From the NCBI GenBank assembly GCA_030278955.1, contig JAOANR010000003.1, positions 33,292,080 to 33,356,079 of the forward strand: DNA of 64,000 nt. Direction: 5' to 3'. The position numbers were made by a program, and so were the translations under genes. Shown in pieces: positions 19,101 to 29,723 of the stretch (positions are counted from its first letter, which is position 1; each line of letters opens with the position of its first letter). Below the pieces are notes generated by a model. That model worked only from the letters and a program-made list of their open reading frames with translations. It was not told where the DNA came from and made no database searches. This stretch comes from Hygrophila difformis (lineage: Eukaryota; Streptophyta; Magnoliopsida; Lamiales; Acanthaceae).

Positions 19101-19529
19101 GATCACAAGAGCCTCAAGTATATATTTACTCAGAAAGAGTTAAATATGAGGCAGAGGAGATGGCTCGAGCTGATCAAGGATTACGATCTGGATATAGCCT
19201 ACCATGAAGGCAAGGCAAACGTCGTAGCGGATGCGTTGAGTCGCAAGACGAGGCACACGGCGAACACGCTCATTCTACCTTCGGGACTGTATATGGACCT
19301 AGCTAAGTTAGATACTGAACTAGTCCATTATGGAACCGTGGTGGAGACAGTGAACGCCATAACAGTTGAATCTACCGTATTTGACGAGATTCGAGAAGCC
19401 CAACCGGACGACGAGAATCTCCAGAGGATCAAAGGAAAAATAAGTGAAGGAAAGGCGGTAGGATTCACGATCCATGAAGACGGAAGTGTTCGTTTTAAAG
19501 GAAGATGGTGCGTTCCTCATAAGTGTGAG
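16172..19529 (+). pseudogene. Tek-A gag-protease-RT-RNase H, 5' part of the polyprotein
   Basis: The start MPPRGRPR is at 16172. A TGA at 16349-16351 replaces a codon that is CGT in the Gag-C gag, consistent with a CGA to TGA transition. The frame then continues in phase. Domains: gag (EADEWW, QEYY, FAPR), a short zinc knuckle (intact) and a second knuckle whose last Cys is Phe ([14 protein letters not shown]), protease FDSGAS, RT with FIDD (about 18472-18483) and TNGPA in place of the usual TNAPA. A 2-nt deletion at about 18761, at the RT/RNase H boundary, shifts the frame. RNase H (SDAS, FTDH, VADALS) is then open to 19529, where CRM-1 interrupts just before the integrase zinc finger. Coding resumes at 28396. 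Confidence 0.9.
19525..19529. other. Target-site duplication of CRM-1 (GTGAG), left copy
   Basis: GTGAG precedes the CRM-1 LTR and recurs at 28391-28395. The host frame is continuous when one copy is dropped. Confidence 0.95.
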
Positions 19530-20733
19530 TGCCATGGATCCCTTGGTTACTACTTGCAAGAACAAGAGGGAAAGGAAAGGATAGGGAAGCAAACCACAAC
19601 AAGAACCGAAAGGGGAAGCAACCAAGGTGTTTAGAACCGTGACCTCATCCCAATCCTCCAAGCTCAAGCCTTGGTTTAATAATCACAAGGATGCTTCAAG
19701 TCCAAAGTGATGAATGTTTCCCAACAAGCATTCAAAGGTGTTTGTGAGAGTGTGTGTAAACTCACAAGGTGATCTTTTGAGAGAAATATCAAGTTAATTT
19801 CATTCAAGGCAAAAGATGAGTCTTACAAATGATGGGGGAGGCATATATATAGTGCCAAAGCCCCTAGGAACACTTACAAAGGAAGAAAAATGAAAAAGGG
19901 ACGAAAATAAGGCCTTGGGCGCTAAGCGGGTGATTTGGGCGCCAAACAGGACTTTGTCCCTATGCGTGGCATGGCGACAAAGCCTGCTTGGCGACAGAGC
20001 CTGCTTGGCGCCATAGCCTGCTTGGCGACAGAGCCCGCTTGGCGACAGAGCCTGCTTAGCGACAGAGTCTGCTTAGCGACAGAGCTTTGGGGACAAGTCC
20101 CTTTGTCTCTAAGCAGGGCTTTGTCTCTATGCGTGGCTTGGGGACAAGCGCTTAAGGACAAAAGGATAGGGACAAAGCCTTCTCCCAAAATTTGAAGTCT
20201 TATATTATTACATTAATCTATAATATTATCCGACCATCTTCCGACTTTGACCAAAATTTGTCCGGCGACCGGCGGTGGTTCCGGCCGACCTCCGGCGAAC
20301 TTCCGGTCAATTTTCCGGCGAGCTCCGTTTGACCTTCCGGCGATGCTCCGGTGCTCCGGCGGCTTCTCCGGTCATCTTCCGGCGACTTTCCGGCGACGGC
20401 CAACTTCCGGCCAACTTTCCGGCGAGCTCCGTTTGACCTTCCGGTGATGCTCCGATGCTCCGACGACTTCCCCGGTCATCTTCCGGCGACTCTCCGGCGA
20501 CGGTGATGGCTTACTGCTTCAAAATTGGGGATCCCATGGTTGGAATCCCTCCGGTCTCATCGAGTTGGATCATGATCAATGCTTTCGGATTGTGGCCATC
20601 TTCTTTGTTGATTTCGACTTGGAATTCCTCAGACTTGAGAAGGCTTGCAATCCGGTCAGTGAACTTCTTGGTCCGGCTCCGGGAGCATGGTCCAGCTGGG
20701 ATAATTAGTGTTGCAGATTTGGCTACCACGCCA
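19530..20733 (-). repeat. CRM-1 3' LTR (1204 bp), also encoding the Gag-Pol C-terminus
   Basis: Residues about 1593-1666 of the polyprotein are encoded at 20511-20733. The rest holds a CCGGCG-rich block (about 20255-20500), a 17-bp minisatellite (19973-20091) and a TATATATA (19844-19851). It differs from the 5' LTR at three positions seen by eye. Confidence 0.93.
19973..20091 (-). repeat. 17-bp minisatellite in CRM-1 3' LTR (7 units)
   Basis: Seven tandem 17-bp units of the type GGCGACAGAGCCTGCTT (plus-strand reading), the later ones with AGCGACAG. An identical array is at 27630-27748 in the other LTR. Confidence 0.85.
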
Positions 20734-23700
20734 TCCCCTCCCCCTTGAGAAGGTTGAGCCATCAACCGATCAAGCTCTTCACCGTCCTCCTCGTAGAGGT
20801 TGAGATCTGCAACATTAAAAGTAGCGTTAATTCCATACTCAGGGGGCAACTCTAATCTGTAAGCATTGTCATTAATCTTTTCCAAAACTCGGAATGGACC
20901 GTCCCCCCGTGGGGAAAGTTTGTCGCGTCTCTTCATCGGAAATCTCTCCTTTCGCATGTGGAGCCAAACCCAATCCTCGGGCTTTAATAGCAGCTTCTTT
21001 CGTCCCCTGTTAGCATATTTCGCGTATGTCTCTGTGGCCTTCCTGAGGCTTTCCTGGACGTTCTTGTGAAGCTCCTGTATAGCTCGAGCCCTGTCCCTGC
21101 CATTAACATTAAAATGCTCACTGCGGGGCAATGGCAGTAAATCGACAGGTGTTAGTGGGTTGAAACCATAGACAATTTCGAATGGTGACATGTTAGTGGC
21201 ACTGTGGACTTGTCTATTATATGCAAACTCTATGTAGGGTAAACACTCGTCCCAACTTTTGTAACTGGAAGCAGTAATAATCCGCAGCAGATTACCCAAG
21301 ACTCTGTTGACGGCTTCAGTTTGCCCGTCTGTTTGAGGGTGATAAGCTGTGGAGAACAAAAGCTTCGTGCCAATCTCATGCCACAGAGATTTCCAAAAGT
21401 AGCTGACAAATTTTGTGTCCCGATCTGACACAATAGTTTTCGGGATTCCATGGAGACGCACCACTTCTTTGAAGAATAATTTGGCGATGTGGTGGGCGTC
21501 GTTGGTCTTCGTGCAAGGAATAAAATGAGCCATCTTGCTGAATCGATCTACCACTACGAATATCGAATCCTTGTTCCGTGCTGTCCGTGGTAGTCCCAAC
21601 ACGAAGTCCATAGAAAGATCAATCCATGGTCCCCCGGGAATTGGTAGAGGCATATATAAACCATGTGGCTTGGAAGTGGATTTCGCCTTCAGACAGACGA
21701 TGCATTTGGAGATCAAGTCATCCACTTCTTTCCTCATTCCCGGCCAGTAAAAACGTTCACTCAGAATACCAAAGGTGGCAGTCTTTCCGAAATGTCCCAT
21801 AAGGTCTCCATTGTGAACCTCCTTTATTAGAAGTTCCCTGACCGATCCCTTGGGAATGCACAGTCGGTTCTCATAATATAGAAATCCATCAATTCTTGAA
21901 TACTCCTTGAACCCGTGCTTTTCGGTTTCTGCCCAGAAATCCTTGAAGTCTGGATCAGTGGCATATTGATCTTTGATATGTTCAAAGCCAATCAGGTGTG
22001 TCGTGGCAATGGCCGCCAAGGCTGTCCTTCGGGATAAAGCATCTGCAACAATATTTTCCTTCCCCTTTTTGTACTTGAGCACATACGGGAAAGTCTCGAT
22101 AAATCCGCTCCAGCGTGCATGCCTTTTTCCCAGTTGTCCTTGATTCCGAATATGCTTGAGGGTTTCGTGGTCCGTATGGATAATGAACTCACGACCCCGG
22201 AGATAGTGTTGCCACGTCTTTAAAGCTCGGACCACAGCGTAGAGCTCCTTGTCATATGTAGAATAGTTCAACTGTGCGCCAGAGAACTTTTCGCTGTGGT
22301 ATTCCACCGGCTTTCCATTTTGTAATAAAACTGCACCCATGCCCGTTCCTGATGCATCGCATTCCACTTCGAATGGAATGTCAAAATCTGGTAGGGCTAG
22401 AACCGGCGCATGAGTCAGTTTGGACTTCAGCTCGTCAAAACTCTTTTGTTCAGACGGCCCCCACTTAAAAATAAGTCCTTTCTTAAGCAGTGAAGTTAGG
22501 GGTGCCGCAATCAAGCTAAAATTCGGGACGAATCTCCTGAAGAACCCACACAGACCCAAGAACTGTCTAACTTCATGCACATTCGTGGGTGGCTTCCATT
22601 CAGAGATTGCCTTTATTTTTGCTTCATCGACCTTAAGACCACCACGTCCCACAATGTATCCAAGGAACGAGAGTTCAGTCGCATGAAAAGTGCATTTCTC
22701 CTTGTTAGCATAGAGCTGAACTTCCCGCAACCTGTTTAGTACCTGTTGGACATGGGAAAGGTGATCAGACTCACTAGAACTATACACTAAAATGTCATCA
22801 AAATATACAACAAATTTATTAATAAATTGGCGAAGAGTCTCATTCATAAGTCGCATGAATGTTGAAGGTGCGTTCGTCAGTCCAAATGGCATAACGAGCC
22901 ATTCATATAATCCGAATTTGGTCTTGAACGCCGTCTTCCATTCATCTCCCGGTTGCATCCGGATCTGATGATATCCACTTCGCAGATCAATTTTTGAGAA
23001 AATGCTGGCGTGACCCAGCTCGTCAAGCATGTCGTCCAACCGCGGGATCGGGTGTCGATATTTAATGGTAATTGCGTTCACGGCTCGGCAATCTACACAC
23101 ATGCGCCACGTCCCATCTTTCTTGGGAACCAACAAAACGGGCACGGCACACGGCGAGAGGCTTTCTCGGACCCATCCTTTATCCATCAACTCTTGAACTT
23201 GTCTCTGCACTTCTTTAGTTTCTTCCGGATTCATTCGGTATGCTGGCCGATTAGGAATTGACGCTCCGGGCACGAAATCGATTTGGTGCTCAATTCCGCG
23301 CAAAGGTGGAAGACCAGCGGGGACTTCATCCGGGAAGATATCAGAATTTTCATCCAACATCCTGGAAAAATTAACAGGAATATTAGGTGCAGCAGTGCAA
23401 GTCCTATAGATATCATCAACAGGTTTTGCAAAAGCAAGGAAACAGTAACCTGTGGAACTCGGTGCGCGTATTGTTTGTTCAAAATCGGTTCGAGTCGTCA
23501 GCAGACAAGGATTGGTTGACGTGCTCTCAATGCAGAGGGTTTTGCCTTTATCTTTCGATTTTCGCTCTGCTTCGTCCTTCTTCATATTGGCACGCAGGAC
23601 TTCTTGATCCGCCCGAACCATTTTTACGGACAGTGGCTTGACATTTATTTTCTTTTGTTTAAAAATAAAAGATAAACAATTGGCACGACCCTTGTATTTG

Positions 23701-25511
23701 ACATCGCGATCATATAACCATGGTCGGCCTAACAAAATGTGGCAAGCCGTCATTGGAATGACATCGCAAATGACATTTTCAGAATAGGACCCGATCTTGA
23801 TAGGAATTTTGGCTCGTCGGTTGACTTTCAGGTCGCTATTGTCATTCATCCAATGGAGGTGGTAGGGACTCGGATGCTCTTCAGTCGGGATACCTAATCT
23901 GCGAACAACATAAGCGCTCACAGCATTAGTGCAACTTCCATTATCCACAATTACTGAAGCAACATTGCTCTTTAAATCACAATGACAGTAAAATAAATTC
24001 TCCCTTTGTTCGTCAGAACGAGGTTTTTCTTCTGTTCGTTCAGCACTGAGAGTCCGCATAGCCACCAGATTGGTCAATTTGCGATCCTCTTCAACTGTTT
24101 CCTCGGCTGCGTAGAATTCATCATTGTCATCGGAGTCCTCATTTTCTTCTCTCTCAGCCTGTTCAGGTTGTTCATCATCAGAGTCTATTATTCTCCAAGA
24201 TCCGTCTTCCATGAGTGCAGCTCTTTTGGTGAAAGGGCACTCAGGTGAGTAATGTCCCTTCCGACCGCATTTGAAGCACGTGACTTCCTTCTTCCGATCC
24301 TTGTCAAATTTAGGCCTCTCGATGACCGCGGGTTTAGGACCTTCCGGACGGTAGGTCTTAAATTCCTTGGCCATTTCGAAACCTTTCGGCTTGGGCTTAT
24401 CGTCCCTTGGAATGAACGTCTTTTGACCCCAAGGTTTCTGCGAACTTGATCCGGAATCCTGTCGGTACTTCTGCACTCGAGGTCGCTCATCTGTCTCAAG
24501 CTTCATGGCTAGCTCCACCAAATCGGACAAAGTGACATATGGTCGCAGCTTAGCCTCCTTTCGGATCTCGATTCGGAGTCCTTTGAGAAATCTAGACTTC
24601 GTGATGACCTCGTCTTCAACTACTCCGGCTTTCAGTAAGAGAGTCTCCATTTCCTTATAATACTCCTCTACCGACCTGTTTCCTTGAACAAGAAATACAA
24701 GTTTATCATATAGGTCCTGACGGTAGTGAGATGGTACAAATCTGTTCTCCATGGCCCTTGTCAGCGTGGCCCAAGTTCGAATAGGATCATAGCCATTCCG
24801 GTGGATGTCATGAGTCACCTTCTGCCACCATACCAACGCATAATCTTTGAAAGCACAGACGGCCACATTGACCTTTTTGATATCTGCGTAGTTATGACAG
24901 TTGAAAATGAGTTCCATCGAATGCTTCCATTCAAGAAATTCATCCGGATTGGATGTTCCTTTAAATGGGGGAATGTCGAACTTGATCCCTTTCAAGTCTC
25001 GGTCGGGCTCGTCATTACGATCATTTCGGCGGGGGTTTCTGTGGTACAGCTCCTCGTCGGGATCTGAATCGGAATCACGTTGTTGATGTCTGACTGGTCT
25101 GGGTGGAGCAGGTACTCGTGGCGGTTGTAGATTCGCGGGTGTCTGAGGTACAGGATTGTTTCGACCAGCGTGTCGGGGTCCCTGCTGCTGGGCCTCGATC
25201 TCGGCTTCGGCCTCATCCATTTCATGGCTTTGTACCCCCTGGGGTCCACTTTGATGGCTCCGAGGGGTACTGGACGTTGCAGGTGGAGTGGCCTGTGGAG
25301 TTGTTCGGTCAAACACTTCCTGTATCTTCAACTCAAGACGCCTCATGGTTTCCGATTGTACCGCGTTACCATGCATGACCATGTCGTCTTTGAAGGTATC
25401 AACCCTATGATTCAAATCATCTATCCGCTGATCCATATTATCCAAACGGGCAGTCATTCTTTGCAACATGTCCATCAAATCCTTGTTAGAAGGTTGACCT
25501 GAACCTGCCAT
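20511..25511 (-). CDS. CRM-1 Gag-Pol polyprotein (1666 codons, intact)
   Basis: One uninterrupted frame. Approximate residues: an N-terminal coiled coil (8-70), gag domain (about 175-345, with EFLEWKHSME and EEYYKEME), one CCHC zinc knuckle CX2CX4HX4C (412-425), protease with DNGS (Asp523), RT with YFDD (903-906), and RNase H with Asp1052, Asp1114 and Asp1157. The integrase has a zinc finger (His1233/His1240, Cys1270/Cys1273) and the catalytic triad Asp1302, Asp1363, Glu1399 with the usual 35 residues between the last two. A GPF motif follows at about 1537. There is no chromodomain. The last ~73 residues, with SRSRTKKF, lie beyond the polypurine tract inside the 3' LTR, the place of the CR motif in CRM elements. 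All key residues seen are present. The start MAGSGQP is the first Met. Confidence 0.93.
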   Translation of the reverse strand: MAGSGQPSNKDLMDMLQRMTARLDNMDQRIDDLNHRVDTFKDDMVMHGNAVQSETMRRLELKIQEVFDRTTPQATPPATSSTPRSHQSGPQGVQSHEMDEAEAEIEAQQQGPRHAGRNNPVPQTPANLQPPRVPAPPRPVRHQQRDSDSDPDEELYHRNPRRNDRNDEPDRDLKGIKFDIPPFKGTSNPDEFLEWKHSMELIFNCHNYADIKKVNVAVCAFKDYALVWWQKVTHDIHRNGYDPIRTWATLTRAMENRFVPSHYRQDLYDKLVFLVQGNRSVEEYYKEMETLLLKAGVVEDEVITKSRFLKGLRIEIRKEAKLRPYVTLSDLVELAMKLETDERPRVQKYRQDSGSSSQKPWGQKTFIPRDDKPKPKGFEMAKEFKTYRPEGPKPAVIERPKFDKDRKKEVTCFKCGRKGHYSPECPFTKRAALMEDGSWRIIDSDDEQPEQAEREENEDSDDNDEFYAAEETVEEDRKLTNLVAMRTLSAERTEEKPRSDEQRENLFYCHCDLKSNVASVIVDNGSCTNAVSAYVVRRLGIPTEEHPSPYHLHWMNDNSDLKVNRRAKIPIKIGSYSENVICDVIPMTACHILLGRPWLYDRDVKYKGRANCLSFIFKQKKINVKPLSVKMVRADQEVLRANMKKDEAERKSKDKGKTLCIESTSTNPCLLTTRTDFEQTIRAPSSTGYCFLAFAKPVDDIYRTCTAAPNIPVNFSRMLDENSDIFPDEVPAGLPPLRGIEHQIDFVPGASIPNRPAYRMNPEETKEVQRQVQELMDKGWVRESLSPCAVPVLLVPKKDGTWRMCVDCRAVNAITIKYRHPIPRLDDMLDELGHASIFSKIDLRSGYHQIRMQPGDEWKTAFKTKFGLYEWLVMPFGLTNAPSTFMRLMNETLRQFINKFVVYFDDILVYSSSESDHLSHVQQVLNRLREVQLYANKEKCTFHATELSFLGYIVGRGGLKVDEAKIKAISEWKPPTNVHEVRQFLGLCGFFRRFVPNFSLIAAPLTSLLKKGLIFKWGPSEQKSFDELKSKLTHAPVLALPDFDIPFEVECDASGTGMGAVLLQNGKPVEYHSEKFSGAQLNYSTYDKELYAVVRALKTWQHYLRGREFIIHTDHETLKHIRNQGQLGKRHARWSGFIETFPYVLKYKKGKENIVADALSRRTALAAIATTHLIGFEHIKDQYATDPDFKDFWAETEKHGFKEYSRIDGFLYYENRLCIPKGSVRELLIKEVHNGDLMGHFGKTATFGILSERFYWPGMRKEVDDLISKCIVCLKAKSTSKPHGLYMPLPIPGGPWIDLSMDFVLGLPRTARNKDSIFVVVDRFSKMAHFIPCTKTNDAHHIAKLFFKEVVRLHGIPKTIVSDRDTKFVSYFWKSLWHEIGTKLLFSTAYHPQTDGQTEAVNRVLGNLLRIITASSYKSWDECLPYIEFAYNRQVHSATNMSPFEIVYGFNPLTPVDLLPLPRSEHFNVNGRDRARAIQELHKNVQESLRKATETYAKYANRGRKKLLLKPEDWVWLHMRKERFPMKRRDKLSPRGDGPFRVLEKINDNAYRLELPPEYGINATFNVADLNLYEEDGEELDRLMAQPSQGGGDGVVAKSATLIIPAGPCSRSRTKKFTDRIASLLKSEEFQVEINKEDGHNPKALIMIQLDETGGIPTMGSPILKQ
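20734..20749 (-). other. CRM-1 polypurine tract
   Basis: The minus strand reads CTCAAGGGGGAGGGGA directly before the LTR start TGGCG. It is read as codons (SQGGGDG) because the polyprotein frame passes through it. Confidence 0.85.
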
Positions 25512-27162
25512 TTCAGAAAATTGAACAAGAAGAATTAAGTAGCACCTGCAAAGAAGATGAAAATATTATAGATAATAAGAATATTATAGATAATAATAAT
25601 AATAAAATAAAATAAAAGATGAAATTTATTTGGATCACTCGGTAAAATCACTCAGTTTGCTCACAACCCGATGGCTGAATGCTGGGTTAGTTCACAACCT
25701 GGTATATATCTGCAGTCCACAGTGATCACAAACAAATTTCGAGTGGCGGAGAGTGAGGCCTGAATATACGTACGCACAATGCAAGATACAAATGCAATGT
25801 TCGACTCTATCAACAACCGCTAGGAAATATGTGAAATGCAATGCAATGAAATTATGTCACGATTTTAATCGGCAATTGCAATCCAATAATTCCAAGACCT
25901 CACAATATAAAAGTGAACTCACCAAATTTTGAAAAGTGGTAGCTCACAACACTCGATTCCCAATAAAAAAAACCCAAAATAAAATAAAATATGAGAAAAG
26001 AAAAATCACACTGAAATACTACAAGAAAAATCACACTGAAATACTACAAGTAGGAAGGTAAGATATAGGGTGGCTATGTAGTGGCAGGACTCGCTTTTAC
26101 TATGGCTTCAACAGTTCGGTTTCACAGCTAATTGAGAGGAATTTCAATGTCTGTAATTACAGATGAAACTTCAACTCGGAGTTCATAACAAATGTTAGAG
26201 GAACTACTGTGCCAACCGTTTATATCCAATTTGTTTTTAAGCAAGTAGGGAGTGCCAAATAAATAAGCAAGTAGGTGAAAATATATAAGCCATGAGTATT
26301 GTGGGACCCACGGCCTACAATCCCTTCAATTTTTAAAAATTGGGCACGTGAGGATGGAGTTGTAACTTGCTGGTGGGGTCCACTAATTTACAAATTTGTC
26401 AAATTGGATTTGCTTGGAGCCGCACACTTACTCTTGGGTACAACAAATCTCATCCCAATAATTTGTGGCTATGCCCATACCCTTTTCAATCACTTTCCCC
26501 ACAATGATCACACCTACCTAGTATTTGGGAATGATTACCCCTACCAAAACTCAAACAATACACGGCAGTATGGACTTTGGATTCAGATTTTTGGGCTCAA
26601 GAACATGGATGGAGATTGTATGAACACTCAAACAACCTCAAGAACACTCATAACACTCATTTGGAATTTTTAGTTGCTCATTACCCAATTAATCACATGA
26701 ACACATTTCAAATGCATACATTCACATATGAGAATCAAAATGAGTGAAAACTAACAACAAACACAAGAAAACACAAGATCAAGAAGCAAAATATATGAAT
26801 TTTCGGATTTTTCAACAAGAACACACATAAACTTCAAACTACCATAACTTTGTCATACGATGTCCGTTTTTGATGATCCACATATGTAGATTCATCTACT
26901 CAACATGAGGAATTCAAATATGTGCCCAGATTTGCAAAATTCAAAGTTATTAAGTCCGAAATGGTCCAAAACAGATTCTGTCCAGATTGGTATTTTGGAG
27001 TTTTTGAGTTTTTGATGAGTTTGATAAAACTTGGGCAGCATATCCCCTTAGGAATGGTTGATTATAATTGCCAAATGGAACGTGGTTCCAAATGGGGAAT
27101 GGTGAAGAACAAGTTTTTGGGATTTTTCGATTTTTATGGAAAAACAAGTAGAACCAAGTGTA
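25512..27162 (-). other. CRM-1 5' untranslated leader
   Basis: About 1.65 kb without a credible gene. It contains an AT-rich simple block near the gag start (about 25565-25620, ATAATA repeats) and a 25-bp direct repeat (26001-26025 and 26026-26050). A 124-codon plus-strand ORF at 26299-26673 has no recognisable domain and is antisense to the element, so I treat it as chance. Confidence 0.7.
26001..26050 (-). repeat. 25-bp direct repeat, two copies, in CRM-1 leader
   Basis: Two perfect adjacent copies of a 25-bp unit that begins AAAAATCACACTG and ends TACTACAAG. Confidence 0.85.
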
Positions 27163-27174
27163 GCTCTGATACCA
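27163..27174 (-). other. CRM-1 primer-binding site
   Basis: The minus strand reads TGGTATCAGAGC, 12 bases inside the LTR end at 27187. The spacing is larger than in the Tekay elements here (3 bases). Initiator tRNA-Met type. Confidence 0.85.
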
Positions 27175-27186
27175 AATAACTTAGGA

Positions 27187-28390
27187 TGCCATGGATCCCT
27201 TGGTTACTACTTGCAAGAACAAGAGGGAAAGGAAAGGATAGGGAAGCAAACCACAACAAGAACCGAAAGGGGAAGCAACCAAGGTGTTTAGAACCGTGAC
27301 CTCATCCCAATCCTCCAAGCTCAAGCCTTGGTTTAATAATCACAAGGATGCTTCAAGTCCAAAGTGATGAATGTTTCCCAACAAGCATTCAAAGGTGTTT
27401 GTGAGAGTGTGTGTAAACTCACAAGGTGATCTTTTGAGAGAAATATCAAGTTAATTTCATTCAAGGCAAAAGATGAGTCTTACAAATGATGGGGGAGGCA
27501 TATATATAGTGCCAAAGCCCCTAGGAACACTTACAAAGGAAGAAAAATGAAAAAGGGACGAAAATAAGGCCTTGGGCGCTAAGCGGGCGATTTGGGCGCC
27601 AAACAGGACTTTGTCCCTATGCGTGGCATGGCGACAAAGCCTGCTTGGCGACAGAGCCTGCTTGGCGCCATAGCCTGCTTGGCGACAGAGCCCGCTTGGC
27701 GACAGAGCCTGCTTAGCGACAGAGTCTGCTTAGCGACAGAGCTTTGGGGACAAGTCCCTTTGTCTCTAAGCAGGGCTTTGTCTCTATGCGTGGCTTGGGG
27801 ACAAGCGCTTAAGGACAAAAGGATAGGGACAAAGCCTTCTCCCAAAATTTGAAGTCTTATATTATTACATTAATCTATAATATTATCCGACCATCTTCCG
27901 ACTTTGACCAAAATTTGTCCGGCGACCGGCGGTGGTTCCGGCCGACCTCCGGCGAACTTCCGGTCAATTTTCCGGCGAGCTCCGTTTGACCTTCCGGCGA
28001 TGCTTTGGTGCTCCGGCGGCTTCTCCGGTCATCTTCCGGCGACTTTCCGGCGACGGCCAACTTCCGGCCAACTTTCCGGCGAGCTCCGTTTGACCTTCCG
28101 GTGATGCTCCGATGCTCCGACGACTTCCCCGGTCATCTTCCGGCGACTCTCCGGCGACGGTGATGGCTTACTGCTTCAAAATTGGGGATCCCATGGTTGG
28201 AATCCCTCCGGTCTCATCGAGTTGGATCATGATCAATGCTTTCGGATTGTGGCCATCTTCTTTGTTGATTTCGACTTGGAATTCCTCAGACTTGAGAAGG
28301 CTTGCAATCCGGTCAGTGAACTTCTTGGTCCGGCTCCGGGAGCATGGTCCAGCTGGGATAATTAGTGTTGCAGATTTGGCTACCACGCCA
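27187..28390 (-). repeat. CRM-1 5' LTR (1204 bp)
   Basis: Same content as the 3' LTR: minisatellite at 27630-27748 and a CCGGCG-rich block. The differences seen are C/T near 27590 and CC/TT near 28006. It is followed by GTGAG at 28391-28395. Confidence 0.93.
27501..27508 (-). promoter_or_regulatory. Candidate TATA box in CRM-1 5' LTR
   Basis: The minus strand reads ACTATATATATGCC in an otherwise GC-moderate stretch, about 880 bp into the LTR and 320 bp before its end. Transcription would then start near 27470. The other LTR has the same box at 19844-19851. Confidence 0.6.
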
Positions 28391-28395
28391 GTGAG

Positions 28396-29700
28396 GAACT
28401 GAAGAGAAAACTCATGGAAGAAGGCCACAGTACACCTTATTCAGTCCACCCTGGTGGGGATAAGTTGTACAAGGACTTAAAGAAAATCTATTGGTGGCCG
28501 CGGATGAAGAAGGATGTTGCCGACTTTGTGGCTAAGTGCATAACCTGCCAGAAGGTGAAGGCAGCGAGGCAAAAACCGCTAGGATTGGTAAAGCCATTGG
28601 AGATCCCAAGCTGGAAGTGGGACAGCATCTCCATGGATTTTGTTTCGGGGTTGCCAAGATCTCCCCGAGGAATGAATAAGATTTGGGTAATAGTTGACCG
28701 GTTAACGAAGACCGCCATTTTCATACCAATGAAGGAAAATTGGTCGATGGATCAACTAGCTAAGGCATACATCGAGAACGTGGTCCGAAGGCACGGAGTA
28801 CCGCATGATATTATCTCAGACCGAGATAGTAGATTCGTCTCCAACTTCTGGACTAAATTACAAGAAGCCTTAGGAACCCAAATCAAGATGAGCACAGCTT
28901 TTCATCCAATGACGGACGGTCAGACTGAGCGCACGATTCAGACGCTTGAGGACATGCTGAGAGCGTGTGTACTCGAATTCAAGGGAAGTTGGGAAGACCA
29001 CTTGCCGTTGATTGAATTCTCGTACAACAACAGTTATCACGCTAGCATAGGCATGGCACCATTCGAAGCGCTTTACGGACGGAAGTGTCGTAGTCCGTTG
29101 TGCTGGACGAAGGATGATGATTCGGTAGTTGTTGGACCGCAGCTCATTGAGGATATGAATAGCAAGATCAAGGTGGTTCAACAGAAAATGAAAGCCGCAC
29201 AAGACAGACAGAAGAGTTACGCCGACACTAGGCGGCAAGAGTTAGAATTTGAGGTGGGAGACAAGGTCATGCTGAAAGTATCGCCCATGAAGGGGGTGAT
29301 GCGATTCGGTAAACGCGGGAAGCTAAGTCCTCGCTACATTGGTCCGTACGAGATTTTGGATCGTGTAGGTACCTTGGCTTATCGTTTGGCACTTCCACCA
29401 GAGTTGTCGCGAGTGCACAATGTATTCCATGTTTCTCAACTGAAGAAATATGTGCACGACCCAACTCACGTGTTGCAACCCGACGTGATTGAGCTAGATG
29501 ACGACCTGACATACGAGGAGTATCCGATCGAGGTACTTGATGTCAAGGAAAGGGTCACAAGAAACAAGACTGTGAGGATGGTGAAGATCCTGTGGTCGAA
29601 TCATGGCACCGAGGAAGCGACGTGGGAATTGGAAGCGGATATGAAGCAGAGATATCCCCACCTTTTCCGAAGCGACTCAGGAGCAGTTATGGGGGCATAA
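28396..29700 (+). pseudogene. Tek-A integrase and chromodomain, 3' part of the polyprotein
   Basis: This continues in frame from 19529 once CRM-1 and one GTGAG copy are set aside; no lesion is seen in it. The integrase zinc finger (His in EEGHS and SVHPGG, CITCQ) is at about 28420-28550, the catalytic core has MDF, SDRD and QTER with Glu, and the GPY motif (YIGPYEIL) is at about 29336-29360. The chromodomain runs from YEEYP to YPHLF (about 29512-29670) and ends MGA-stop at 29700. In chromoviruses this domain binds histone marks and steers integration. It is labelled pseudogene because the upstream part is broken. Confidence 0.88.
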
Positions 29701-29710
29701 CTGCAGTCCT

Positions 29711-29723
29711 AAGGGGGAGAGGA
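29711..29723 (+). other. Tek-A polypurine tract
   Basis: AAGGGGGAGAGGA directly precedes the 3' LTR start TGTGACACC at 29724. Confidence 0.9.

Larger units (their letters stand above)
19530..28390 (-). mobile_element. CRM-1: complete CRM-type (centromeric) Ty3/gypsy element
   Basis: The element is 8861 bp, with two 1204-bp LTRs (19530-20733 and 27187-28390) beginning TGGCGTGG and ending ATGGCA, a primer-binding site, a polypurine tract, one open gag-pol frame and the GTGAG duplication. I find three LTR differences by eye (about 0.25%), the fewest in the window, which fits its innermost position. RT sequence, the protease motif DNGSCTN, the lack of a chromodomain, and a frame that runs across the polypurine tract into the 3' LTR are all typical of the CRM clade. 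It appears able to encode everything needed for transposition. Confidence 0.93.

Noticed and set aside
20511..20733. CRM-1 C-terminal extension as a read-through artefact of the ORF
   Set aside because: Rejected as an artefact because the frame is open across the whole region and CRM elements are known to extend gag-pol into the 3' LTR.
20511..25511. Chromodomain in CRM-1
   Set aside because: No aromatic cage-type motif follows the integrase GPF region; only the short SRSRTKKF tail is present.
26299..26673. 124-codon plus-strand ORF in the CRM-1 leader
   Set aside because: Antisense to the element, no recognisable domain and no repeat in another copy. Chance ORF.
28168..28428. Separate minus-strand ORF repeating the CRM-1 C-terminus in the 5' LTR
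   Set aside because: It is the LTR copy of the polyprotein tail with no upstream coding sequence. A duplicate by LTR identity, not a gene.
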